This document shows, piece after piece, positions 1 to 5,733 of a DNA stretch of 5,733 bases (its first letter is position 1; each line of letters opens with the position of its first letter). Under the pieces are notes generated by a model that saw nothing but the letters and a program-made list of their open reading frames with translations, was not told the DNA's origin and ran no database searches. The stretch spans positions 1 through 5,733 of the forward strand of contig JAKSPW010000096.1 in the NCBI GenBank assembly GCA_024404435.1, given 5' to 3'. Source of the DNA: Clostridia bacterium (GTDB lineage Bacteria; Bacillota; Clostridia; Oscillospirales; CAG-272). A program made the position numbers and the translations under genes.

Positions 1-4
1 TGCT

Positions 5-10
5 TATAAC
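5..10 (+). promoter_or_regulatory. Possible -10 box (TATAAC) for the serpin gene
   Basis: The hexamer TATAAC matches the vegetative -10 consensus at five of six positions and lies 25 bases before the start codon. It would give a very short leader with the ribosome binding site just downstream of the start point. The -35 region lies outside the window, so this cannot be confirmed, and a promoter further upstream or an operon with an unseen gene is equally possible. Confidence 0.25.
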
Positions 11-24
11 ACCGAAATGATTAT

Positions 25-29
25 AGGAG
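25..29 (+). promoter_or_regulatory. Ribosome binding site of the SLH-serpin gene
   Basis: AGGAG stands six bases before the ATG at 36. It is a strong Shine-Dalgarno match at normal spacing and fixes the start: the codons that follow encode a basic N-terminus and a hydrophobic signal-peptide core. Confidence 0.85.
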
Positions 30-35
30 ATTATT

Positions 36-2201
36 ATGAAAAAAATAAGATTAACGGCATTTATTCTTGCCCTTGTGATGATCCTCGGCGTTATGTCGTC
101 GATAAACTTAATCGCACAGGACGACTACACTGAAGGTAAAGTAATTATCAAACTCTCGGGCGAGGCTATCAGGCGCGTAACCGCCGTTTACGCCGAATAC
201 GGCGAAAACGGAGACGCACCGGCTGAAGACTTCGCGGCTCTGCTCGGGCTTGACTTTGATTTGACGGGTGCAGAGCTGCTCAACAGATCCGGCACAGGGC
301 CTCTGTATACCCCCAATGAAAAAACAAACAATACGTTTACCTTATTCCTGTCAGGTATCAGCACGGTGAACGCAATTAACAAGCTGTCAGACAATCCGAT
401 GATCGAGTATGCGGAAAAAGACTTTATCTATCATCTTGACGGAGGCGGCTTTGAGGGAACGAGTCAGATATACACAGACGTAAAACCCGGTACGTGGTAT
501 TATGATGACGTGAGTGCGATGTATGAGAAGGGTATCATGCTCGGCTTCAACGGCAGATTCCGTCCGAGCAGCAGCATAACAAGATGCGAGATCGCCGCCG
601 TCTACCTCCGCGTTCTGGGGGATGCCGCCCCGGTCACGGGAACGGTTCCGATCCACTTTACCGACGTTCCGAAGAACTCATGGTATTACGACGACGTATG
701 CAGGATCTATGACTCCGGACTGATGTACGGAACGGCCGACACGCTCTTCTCTCCGATGTCCCTTCTTACGAGAGAGGAGTTCTGCACCGTCGTCATGAGG
801 CTCGCGGAAAAAATGGGCATCGACCTCGGCTCTCTTCGCACCGAAGACAGGAAGACCCTCCGTTTCTGTGACACGGACAAGATCAGTGTCTGGGCTCGCG
901 ACGGAGTCTCCTTCTGCAATGATCTCATGATAGTGAACGGCTTTGAGGACGGCTCCTTCAGACCGAGGATCCCGGTAACGAGAGCTCAGGCAGCCGTCAT
1001 GATCTCGAGGCTCTGCACGCTCCTCGACGCTCCGGCGGAAGGGAAAGAATCGCCCCGTCTGCTTACCGCAGGAGACCTGCTCTCCGCACCGTGCGGGAAG
1101 ATCAGTGACGCGATGAATGAAGACGGCTTTGACACGAGACTCATGAAGTATTTCTCGGAAAACACCGACGGGAACTACATGGTCTCGCCGCTGTCGCTCC
1201 GCTACTGCCTCGGTTTGATAACAGCCGGAGCCGCAGGTGAGACGAAGGATGAGCTTCTTTCTGCACTCGGAGTCGAAAGCCTCGCGGAATGGACGGAATA
1301 CTGCTCGGTATTCAACGGATTCGCCAAACAGTTCAGCGCGGCAGGAGGCAAGCTGAGCTTGGCAAACTCCGTCTGGCTGAACGAAAACTTTGACGGTGAA
1401 TTCACCGACTCTTACAGCAGATACGTTTCCGCAAACTACGGCGCGGAGCACTACCTCTTCAATGCCGACAACGCCGCAGAAAAGATCAACCTCTGGGCAG
1501 ACAAAAAGACAAGCGGAATGATAAAAAAGATCACTCCCGACGACTTTGATGCCAAGGACCTTGCCGTCGCCCTGATGAACGCATTGTACGTAAAGGACAA
1601 GTGGGAAAAGCCGTTCCTCGGAATTCATACCCGGGAGGGAGACTTCACGACAGCCGACGGCACAAAAGTCCAAAAAGACTTTATGCACCAGACGGGCAGG
1701 TTCAAGTACTATGAGGACGAAAAAACAAAAGTCGTGATACTCCCGCTTGAGGGCGGAGTCAGCATGGCGTACGTCCTCGGCGACACCGAGGGTATCGGCG
1801 AAAAGATCTCTGCCTGCAAGGAAGAACGGGTCGCGCTGAAGATCCCGAAGATCGACCTTGAGACCTCCTTCGATAAGAAAGAGATCAAAAAATTCCTCAA
1901 TGAAAGCGGAGTGAGAAGCGCCTTTGACATGACAGCGGCAGATTTTTCCGAAATGGTCGTCCGATTTGACAGAGAAGGCGAAAACCTCTACCTTGAAGAT
2001 ATCATCCAGAAGACGCGCCTGAAGACGGATGAGAGCGGCTTGGAAGCGGCTGCCGTGACCATGGGAGAGATTATGATGAGGACTGCCGCCGACATTCCCG
2101 AGCCGAAAAAGTTCTCTGCCGACAGACCGTTCAGCTTCTATATCTACACGACCTGCGGCGACACGACTGCCATTATGTTTGCCGGAGAGATAAGAGAATA
2201 A
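36..2201 (+). CDS. Secreted SLH-anchored serpin with N-terminal propeptide-like domain
   Basis: This 721-residue surface protein is predicted to inhibit proteases. Residues 1-27 are a signal peptide (basic MKK, hydrophobic core, likely cleavage after LIA). Residues 31-135 resemble the N-terminal prodomain of fervidolysin-like subtilases: an opening EGKVIIKL strand and a closing NPMIEYAEKDFIY strand. Three SLH repeats follow (about 145-195, 206-260, 275-330), with polymer-binding motifs TRCE (182), TREE (245) and TRAQ (315). Residues 363-721 are a full-length serpin. It shows SPLS (384-387), GETKDELL, ANSVWL, INLWADKKTSG, the NALYVKDKWEKPF block with N515 and breach W523, and the C-terminal DRPFSFYI strand. 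The hinge runs from E666 through G668 and EAAAV, as in inhibitory serpins. Counting P17 to P1 places Arg682 at P1 and Thr683 at P1', suggesting trypsin-like or Arg-specific targets. Oddities are Leu669 at P14 (usually Thr or Ser), Gln658 where the shutter His normally lies, and 11 cysteines. The serpin and SLH calls are firm; inhibition, target and the propeptide-like domain are inferred. Confidence 0.93.
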   Translation: MKKIRLTAFILALVMILGVMSSINLIAQDDYTEGKVIIKLSGEAIRRVTAVYAEYGENGDAPAEDFAALLGLDFDLTGAELLNRSGTGPLYTPNEKTNNTFTLFLSGISTVNAINKLSDNPMIEYAEKDFIYHLDGGGFEGTSQIYTDVKPGTWYYDDVSAMYEKGIMLGFNGRFRPSSSITRCEIAAVYLRVLGDAAPVTGTVPIHFTDVPKNSWYYDDVCRIYDSGLMYGTADTLFSPMSLLTREEFCTVVMRLAEKMGIDLGSLRTEDRKTLRFCDTDKISVWARDGVSFCNDLMIVNGFEDGSFRPRIPVTRAQAAVMISRLCTLLDAPAEGKESPRLLTAGDLLSAPCGKISDAMNEDGFDTRLMKYFSENTDGNYMVSPLSLRYCLGLITAGAAGETKDELLSALGVESLAEWTEYCSVFNGFAKQFSAAGGKLSLANSVWLNENFDGEFTDSYSRYVSANYGAEHYLFNADNAAEKINLWADKKTSGMIKKITPDDFDAKDLAVALMNALYVKDKWEKPFLGIHTREGDFTTADGTKVQKDFMHQTGRFKYYEDEKTKVVILPLEGGVSMAYVLGDTEGIGEKISACKEERVALKIPKIDLETSFDKKEIKKFLNESGVRSAFDMTAADFSEMVVRFDREGENLYLEDIIQKTRLKTDESGLEAAAVTMGEIMMRTAADIPEPKKFSADRPFSFYIYTTCGDTTAIMFAGEIRE

Positions 2202-2207
2202 AAACAC

Positions 2208-2236
2208 AAAAAACAGGCTGAATCAGCCTGTTTTTT
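2208..2236. terminator. Bidirectional intrinsic terminator between convergent genes
   Basis: Thirteen consecutive base pairs (2208-2220 with 2224-2236) enclose a three-base AAT loop. The GC-rich core CAGGCTG/CAGCCTG is bounded by six As on the left and six Ts on the right, so the RNA from either strand has a stem followed by a U run. It begins seven bases after the serpin stop codon and ends 11 bases before the stop codon of the minus-strand gene, so one hairpin should serve both. Confidence 0.92.
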
Positions 2237-2247
2237 ATTTGTTGTGT

Positions 2248-5205
2248 TTATGCTATCGGCATCTTGTGCTCTACTCTGTAACCCGTCATGTAGTAGACGT
2301 TCTTCTCTTCGCTTTCCGTCGTATGAGTGAAGTAGCGGAAGGTACCAGTCGGGTCGAAGCCGAGTCCCGTGTAGAACGCGAGGTATCTGTAATTGTACGG
2401 GATCATGCTTCTGAGTCTCTTGCTGATGCGGTGGTCGATCTTGTTAAGCGTTTCGTACGCATTCTTGATCTTGCCCGTGTCGGCGTTCATGATGTAGGTG
2501 TTGTCTCTCATGATCCAGCCGCGCGGCTGATCGTCGAGAGCGACGTACTGGCTGACGATCTGTCCGTGGCAGTGGTAGATCGTGTTGTTCTCGAAGACGC
2601 ACGTGCCGGGATCGAGCTCGCCGTAGATAGAGCCGCAGAGGACGTCTCCGGTGGACTCGACCGCCGTGCCTGCTTCCTGCTGTCTCGTGATGCCGTAGCC
2701 GGCATACGCCATGATGTTGTCGTGAATGTAGAGGTTTCTCATCCTGTCGAACATTCTTCCGTCTTCATCAATATGTCCGGGGTTTCCCTGGAACAGCTCG
2801 GCACCGTTGCCGCAGCAGACGACGACGTTGTTCGAGTACTCGATGCCGTTCATGATGTCGCCGGGCTCTCCGTCGTTTGAGCCGCCGTTCTGAGCGGACA
2901 TCGGACCGTCCTCGATATCATGCAGATAGCAGTTGTAGATGAGGTGATTTCTTGTCTGTGAAACATACATTTTTTCTTCTTTGCAGCTCGTCTCGACGCC
3001 GGACGCGATGGACGAGTAGTCCGCGCCGCAGTAAGCGAGCTCGCAGTTCGTTATCTGTGAGCCGCAGATGTCGGCAGTTACGAGCCATGTGCTTGAGCCG
3101 AAGAACGCTATGTTGTCAAAGGTGGTGTCAATTCCCGCCATTGCGCCGTAGCCGGAGCGGGAAATGAGGAACTTGTCGAAGTCTTCTCTCGGGTTGTTTC
3201 CGTCCCAGTAGTGATAGAGCTTGCCTTCGTGCTCGTCGTGATAGAACTCGAGATTCTCGTCGATCGCGTCGGCGATAGTCAGGCACTCGCCGCCGCCCGA
3301 GTGGACGTAGCCCATGCCGGTGTACTGCCAGCCCTTGTCCTTGGTCGTTCTGCCTTCTCCGAAGTTCACTTCGGTCTCTCTTGCCGTGTCACCGAGCGTT
3401 GACTGGACGACAACTCCGTTGTACTGACCGTCGTTGATGAAGATGTTGGCGATCCTCGATCTGTCGCCGGACCAGCCCTCAAGCTCGTCGATCTTATCAA
3501 GCACCCAGATGTTCGGGTATTCGGTCTTTTTCCAGTTTCCGACGTTGTCGTAGTCTCTGACGTCGAGTGCACAGGAGATGACGGGCTTCGGACCCTTGCC
3601 GTATGCGGTGTAGGTCACGCCGTTGATGCCTTCGAGGCAGACAACGCATCCGTTCAGATGCTTTTCTGCGTAGAATTCGCTTCCTCTTTCAAGGAATACT
3701 GCGTCTCCCGGCTGCGGGATCGGAACGTAGAGGTTCGGACCCGGCTTGTAGTTGAAGAGCTTGGAAAGAGACTTCCACGGTGTCTTTTCGGACAGACCGT
3801 CGTTCTTGTCATCGCCGTTTTCCGAGGAAATGAAGTAGCACTTGTGTCCCGATGCTTTGACCTCTGCGGGAGTGATGCAGGACTCGGTGTTCTTTATCTC
3901 ATTTATGCGGCGGACTATGAGGTCTTCTATCTCTTTTTCTTCTGCCGAGGTGATCTCGGTGAGCTCAACGCCGGAGTAGAAGAAGTAATTTTTAAGGAAG
4001 TCTTCGGCATCCGAGGATTTGAACGCGTCGGCCGATGCCTGATCCTTGAAGAACGCGATGTAGCGGATCATGAGCTTTCCGTTATCCGCGTTCGGAGTCA
4101 TGAGGACGTGGGGCAGGTCGAGTTCATAATCGATGTTCGGATGAGCCGAAGTGTTTGCGGAAAGGTCGACCGTCGCCGTGCGGTAGCCGTCGTCCGATGC
4201 ACCCTCGGTGAAGTTTATCGTCTCGTGGGTGTACCTGTCGCCGACCTGATTGTTGCCGACGTTGAAGTAGCCGGAGAGCGCTTCGTTACTGCCGTTTTCA
4301 TACTTGAAGCAGACCTTGACGATGGGGAAGGTGCGAAGATCGGCCTCGCAGACCGTCGTGCTGACACCGATGGTGTTCGCTTCGTCGTACGATCTGATGG
4401 CAGCCTGCTTGTCGGGGAACGCGGTGAGAACGGGATAACCGCCGTTATCTTCGATATCGCTGCCGAGACCGCCCTGGACGATCGAGCCGTTCCAGTAGAG
4501 GTAGCTTGCCCCGAATACGGCATATCCGTCAGCTTCGGCGTTCGGATAGTATCCCTGCCATGCTTTCTGTTCCGCGTCGAGAAGGTTGAGGATTATCGTT
4601 GCCGCCTCTGCGCGGGAGATGTTTTTCTTCGGATTGTATCTCTTGTCGCTGTCACCGTTTACGATACCCGAGCGGCGGAGGACTTCGACGTACTCCTTTG
4701 CCCATGCCGCGATCTTCTTCTCGTCGGAGAAGACGGACGGAGCCTTGTTGTCGCGCGGCATGTTGATGCCCATGACCTTGATGTATTCGGACATCGCCTT
4801 TGCCATCTGCTCACGGGTGAGGTTTGCGTTCGGTCTGAACGTGCCGTCGTCAAAGCCGCCGACGATACCTTTTTCCATAGCCCAGCCGACGTACGGCGAG
4901 TACCAGGTGTTCTTTTTCGTGTCCGGGAACGTGTCGGGCGTGTATCCCGTTTCGGGCGCACCGGCAAGTCTGCCGAGGATCGTCACGAACATGGCACGGG
5001 AAAGTGCTCCGTTCGGATTGAATTCGGTGTCGGAAACTCCGCCCATGATGCCGAGGCTCCAGACGCTGTACACCGCGTCGTAGAACCATTTCCCGCTCTT
5101 AACGTCGCGGAACGGCATTTTGGCATCATCTGCTGCGCTTGCTGTGAAGGTGGCCGCGGACGCGACCATCACGAGCGCGAGAAGAAGCGATAACGTTCTT
5201 TTCAT
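2248..5205 (-). CDS. Secreted SLH protein with right-handed beta-helix domain
   Basis: This 985-residue exported protein probably sits on the wall and acts on, or binds, polysaccharide. Residues 1-24 are a signal peptide (MKR, hydrophobic core, cleavage near ASA-AD). Three SLH repeats follow at about 31-83, 92-147 and 157-210, with binding motifs SRAM (69), TREQ (130) and SRAE (197). Residues 215-410 form a strand-rich module I cannot assign, ending in a YIAFFKDQASADAF segment; a carbohydrate-binding-like beta-sandwich is my guess. Residues 418-440 look like a charged helical linker. From 455 on comes a beta-helix domain with an entry typical of polysaccharide lyases and related beta-helix proteins: YFISSENGDDKNDG, then TPWKSL (475-480), PGD (499-501) and RGSEFY (507-512). 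Between 718 and 904 six rungs repeat an N/D followed by N/C ladder (residues 720, 758, 792, 829, 873, 901). Candidate acidic and histidine residues cluster in HDIEDG (762-767) and HIDEDG (811-816), but no family-specific catalytic set is recognised, so enzyme activity is unproven. It carries 18 cysteines, including C797-C798. The gene is intact and has its own promoter. Confidence 0.92.
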   Translation of the reverse strand: MKRTLSLLLALVMVASAATFTASAADDAKMPFRDVKSGKWFYDAVYSVWSLGIMGGVSDTEFNPNGALSRAMFVTILGRLAGAPETGYTPDTFPDTKKNTWYSPYVGWAMEKGIVGGFDDGTFRPNANLTREQMAKAMSEYIKVMGINMPRDNKAPSVFSDEKKIAAWAKEYVEVLRRSGIVNGDSDKRYNPKKNISRAEAATIILNLLDAEQKAWQGYYPNAEADGYAVFGASYLYWNGSIVQGGLGSDIEDNGGYPVLTAFPDKQAAIRSYDEANTIGVSTTVCEADLRTFPIVKVCFKYENGSNEALSGYFNVGNNQVGDRYTHETINFTEGASDDGYRTATVDLSANTSAHPNIDYELDLPHVLMTPNADNGKLMIRYIAFFKDQASADAFKSSDAEDFLKNYFFYSGVELTEITSAEEKEIEDLIVRRINEIKNTESCITPAEVKASGHKCYFISSENGDDKNDGLSEKTPWKSLSKLFNYKPGPNLYVPIPQPGDAVFLERGSEFYAEKHLNGCVVCLEGINGVTYTAYGKGPKPVISCALDVRDYDNVGNWKKTEYPNIWVLDKIDELEGWSGDRSRIANIFINDGQYNGVVVQSTLGDTARETEVNFGEGRTTKDKGWQYTGMGYVHSGGGECLTIADAIDENLEFYHDEHEGKLYHYWDGNNPREDFDKFLISRSGYGAMAGIDTTFDNIAFFGSSTWLVTADICGSQITNCELAYCGADYSSIASGVETSCKEEKMYVSQTRNHLIYNCYLHDIEDGPMSAQNGGSNDGEPGDIMNGIEYSNNVVVCCGNGAELFQGNPGHIDEDGRMFDRMRNLYIHDNIMAYAGYGITRQQEAGTAVESTGDVLCGSIYGELDPGTCVFENNTIYHCHGQIVSQYVALDDQPRGWIMRDNTYIMNADTGKIKNAYETLNKIDHRISKRLRSMIPYNYRYLAFYTGLGFDPTGTFRYFTHTTESEEKNVYYMTGYRVEHKMPIA

Positions 5206-5212
5206 TTTGCTA

Positions 5213-5218
5213 TCCTTT
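5213..5218 (-). promoter_or_regulatory. Ribosome binding site of the SLH beta-helix gene
   Basis: On the minus strand AAAGGA lies seven bases before the ATG whose complement is at 5203-5205. The spacing and the signal peptide that follows support this start. Confidence 0.8.
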
Positions 5219-5241
5219 CGTTTGCATAATTTGCTGCAATA

Positions 5242-5270
5242 ATTATATCATTTTTGTCCGTTTCGGTCAA
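5242..5270 (-). promoter_or_regulatory. Vegetative (sigma-A type) promoter of the SLH beta-helix gene
   Basis: Read on the minus strand, TTGACC (5265-5270) and a perfect TATAAT (5242-5247) are separated by exactly 17 bases. The expected start point is near 5235, giving a leader of about 30 bases. A short palindrome, TTGC-T-GCAA, lies at 5231-5239 over that start point and could be an operator, but it may be chance. Near-consensus elements suggest steady, fairly strong transcription. Confidence 0.85.
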
Positions 5271-5280
5271 GCGGCATTAT

Positions 5281-5594
5281 TGATAAGTTTTCCGCACCGA
5301 ATTAGTTTAACTTGACGAAAAATGTTTTGCCCTTTCCGCGCGTGTTCATAAGGATGTTTTTCGGAATGTGGATTTTGTACGGAAAAATCCGATGCTCGAT
5401 AAAGATATGGACAAATCGGAATTTGTCGGGAAAAACCGTTTTCTGCCCGTAGGGAGTCGCACCGACAAGCGCGTGCTCCGTTCGTCCTCTGTCAACAGCA
5501 GGATTGTAAACAGTTGTGCAAGATGATAGGTAACAGTATTATGTGGTGAAAATAGCGTCTGCATAAGCCGAACGGAGCGGTATTTTATGAAATT
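5281..5594. other. Gene-free intergenic stretch with small hairpins and a decayed direct repeat
   Basis: I see no convincing gene, tRNA or riboswitch here. Small structures are present: a 7-bp hairpin GACAAAT-CGGA-ATTTGTC (5410-5427), a 4-bp hairpin CGGA-AAAA-TCCG (5380-5391), TTGTCGG/CCGACAA (5423-5429 with 5462-5468) and a 10-bp inverted repeat GCTCCGTTCG/CGAACGGAGC (5475-5484 with 5569-5578). Open frames across it are short or run into the neighbouring repeat and have no good ribosome binding site. It may be the upstream region of an unseen gene to the right, or remains of older insertions. Confidence 0.6.
5361..5438 (+). repeat. Decayed direct repeat, two copies (5361-5391 and 5416-5438)
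   Basis: Both copies begin TCGGAAT and end in a block reading TTTGT-(A)CGG(G)-AAAAA-(T)CCG. They differ by single-base insertions and by an extra stretch of about eight bases in the first copy. Each copy ends in a small CGG...CCG hairpin. The match is imperfect and short, so common origin is plausible but not certain. Confidence 0.4.
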
Positions 5595-5733
5595 GTAGGG
5601 GTCGGCGCCTCGACGACCCGTTCGTGCACAAAAAATACTATGTTGAAGAATTAAATAAAAAGCAAAAACACGTATTCTTAGGTAAAATAATTCTGCTTGA
5701 TTCATTCGGGTCGTCGAGGGCGCCGACCCCTAC
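5595..5733. repeat. MITE-like element with 26-bp terminal inverted repeats
   Basis: The left arm (5595-5620, starting GTAGGGGTCGGCGCC) and the right arm (5707-5733, ending GGCGCCGACCCCTAC) are reverse complements over 26 bases with a single one-base insertion in the right arm. They enclose about 86 bases of AT-rich, non-coding DNA, in sharp contrast to the GC-rich arms. This is the form of a miniature inverted-repeat element or paired REP-like sequence moved by a transposase encoded elsewhere. The right arm stops exactly at the window edge, so the full arm length and any target duplication cannot be seen. Transcribed, the arms would form a long stem, so a structural or terminator role is an alternative. 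Confidence 0.7.

Noticed and set aside
678..2207. Open frame of 509 residues on the minus strand, antisense to the serpin gene
   Set aside because: It mirrors the serpin reading frame, shows no domain, and its stretch would begin beyond the terminator with no ribosome binding site of note.
2239..2880. Open frame of 213 residues on the plus strand just after the terminator
   Set aside because: It is antisense to the C-terminal beta-helix coding region and has a low-complexity Val/Asp/Arg composition; it would also need transcription through a strong terminator.
3658..5193. Open frame of 511 residues on the plus strand, antisense to the SLH beta-helix gene
   Set aside because: It lies wholly inside a gene with clear SLH and beta-helix domains, has no recognisable domain, and its Val/Arg/Asp-rich composition is what the complement of a GC-rich gene gives.
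5312..5340. TTGACG at 5312-5317 as a plus-strand -35 box
   Set aside because: The position 17 bases downstream reads CCGCGC, with no -10 element nearby.
5354..5452. Plus-strand frame of 32 residues beginning MFFGMWILYGK
   Set aside because: The only AGG lies directly against the ATG with no spacing, there is no promoter, and the frame covers the decayed repeat. A small membrane peptide cannot be excluded but nothing supports it.
5475..5578. 10-bp inverted repeat as the stem of a non-coding RNA
   Set aside because: A 10-bp match 84 bases apart can easily occur by chance in about 500 bases, and no flanking pairing or U run supports a defined RNA.
5346..5705. Minus-strand open frame of 119 residues in the right intergenic region
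   Set aside because: It runs through the left arm and most of the interior of the inverted-repeat element and the decayed direct repeat, has no recognisable domain, and its Ser/Arg/Phe-rich sequence looks like translated repeat DNA.

Overview
The window looks like a piece of a Gram-positive Clostridia genome, probably an uncultured gut or rumen lineage of the Oscillospirales type. This rests on S-layer homology (SLH) domains in both large proteins, AGGAG-type ribosome binding sites, a near-consensus vegetative promoter (TTGACC-17-TATAAT), fairly GC-rich coding DNA beside AT-richer intergenic DNA, and a GTAGGGGTCGGCGCC-type inverted repeat of a kind I associate with such genomes. The taxonomic call is inference; no marker gene is present.

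Layout: a plus-strand gene at 36-2201 encodes a 721-residue exported, wall-anchored serpin. In order it has a signal peptide, a domain resembling a subtilase propeptide, three SLH repeats and a C-terminal serpin with a predicted Arg at P1. A minus-strand gene at 2248-5205 encodes a 985-residue exported protein: three N-terminal SLH repeats, an unassigned probable beta-sandwich module, a short helical linker and a right-handed beta-helix domain that may act on or bind polysaccharide. The two genes converge on one 13-bp hairpin at 2208-2236, flanked by A and T runs, which should terminate transcription from both sides.

The minus-strand gene has its own clear promoter and ribosome binding site at 5206-5270. 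The remaining right-hand part (5271-5733) holds no convincing gene. It contains a decayed direct repeat, small hairpins and, at 5595-5733, a probable miniature inverted-repeat element that reaches the window edge.

Both proteins should sit on the cell surface through SLH binding to secondary cell-wall polymer. One probably protects against proteases and the other probably handles a glycan. They do not form an operon; what they share is location and anchoring. The most unusual point is the combination in one polypeptide of a protease-propeptide-like domain and a serpin on either side of an SLH anchor.
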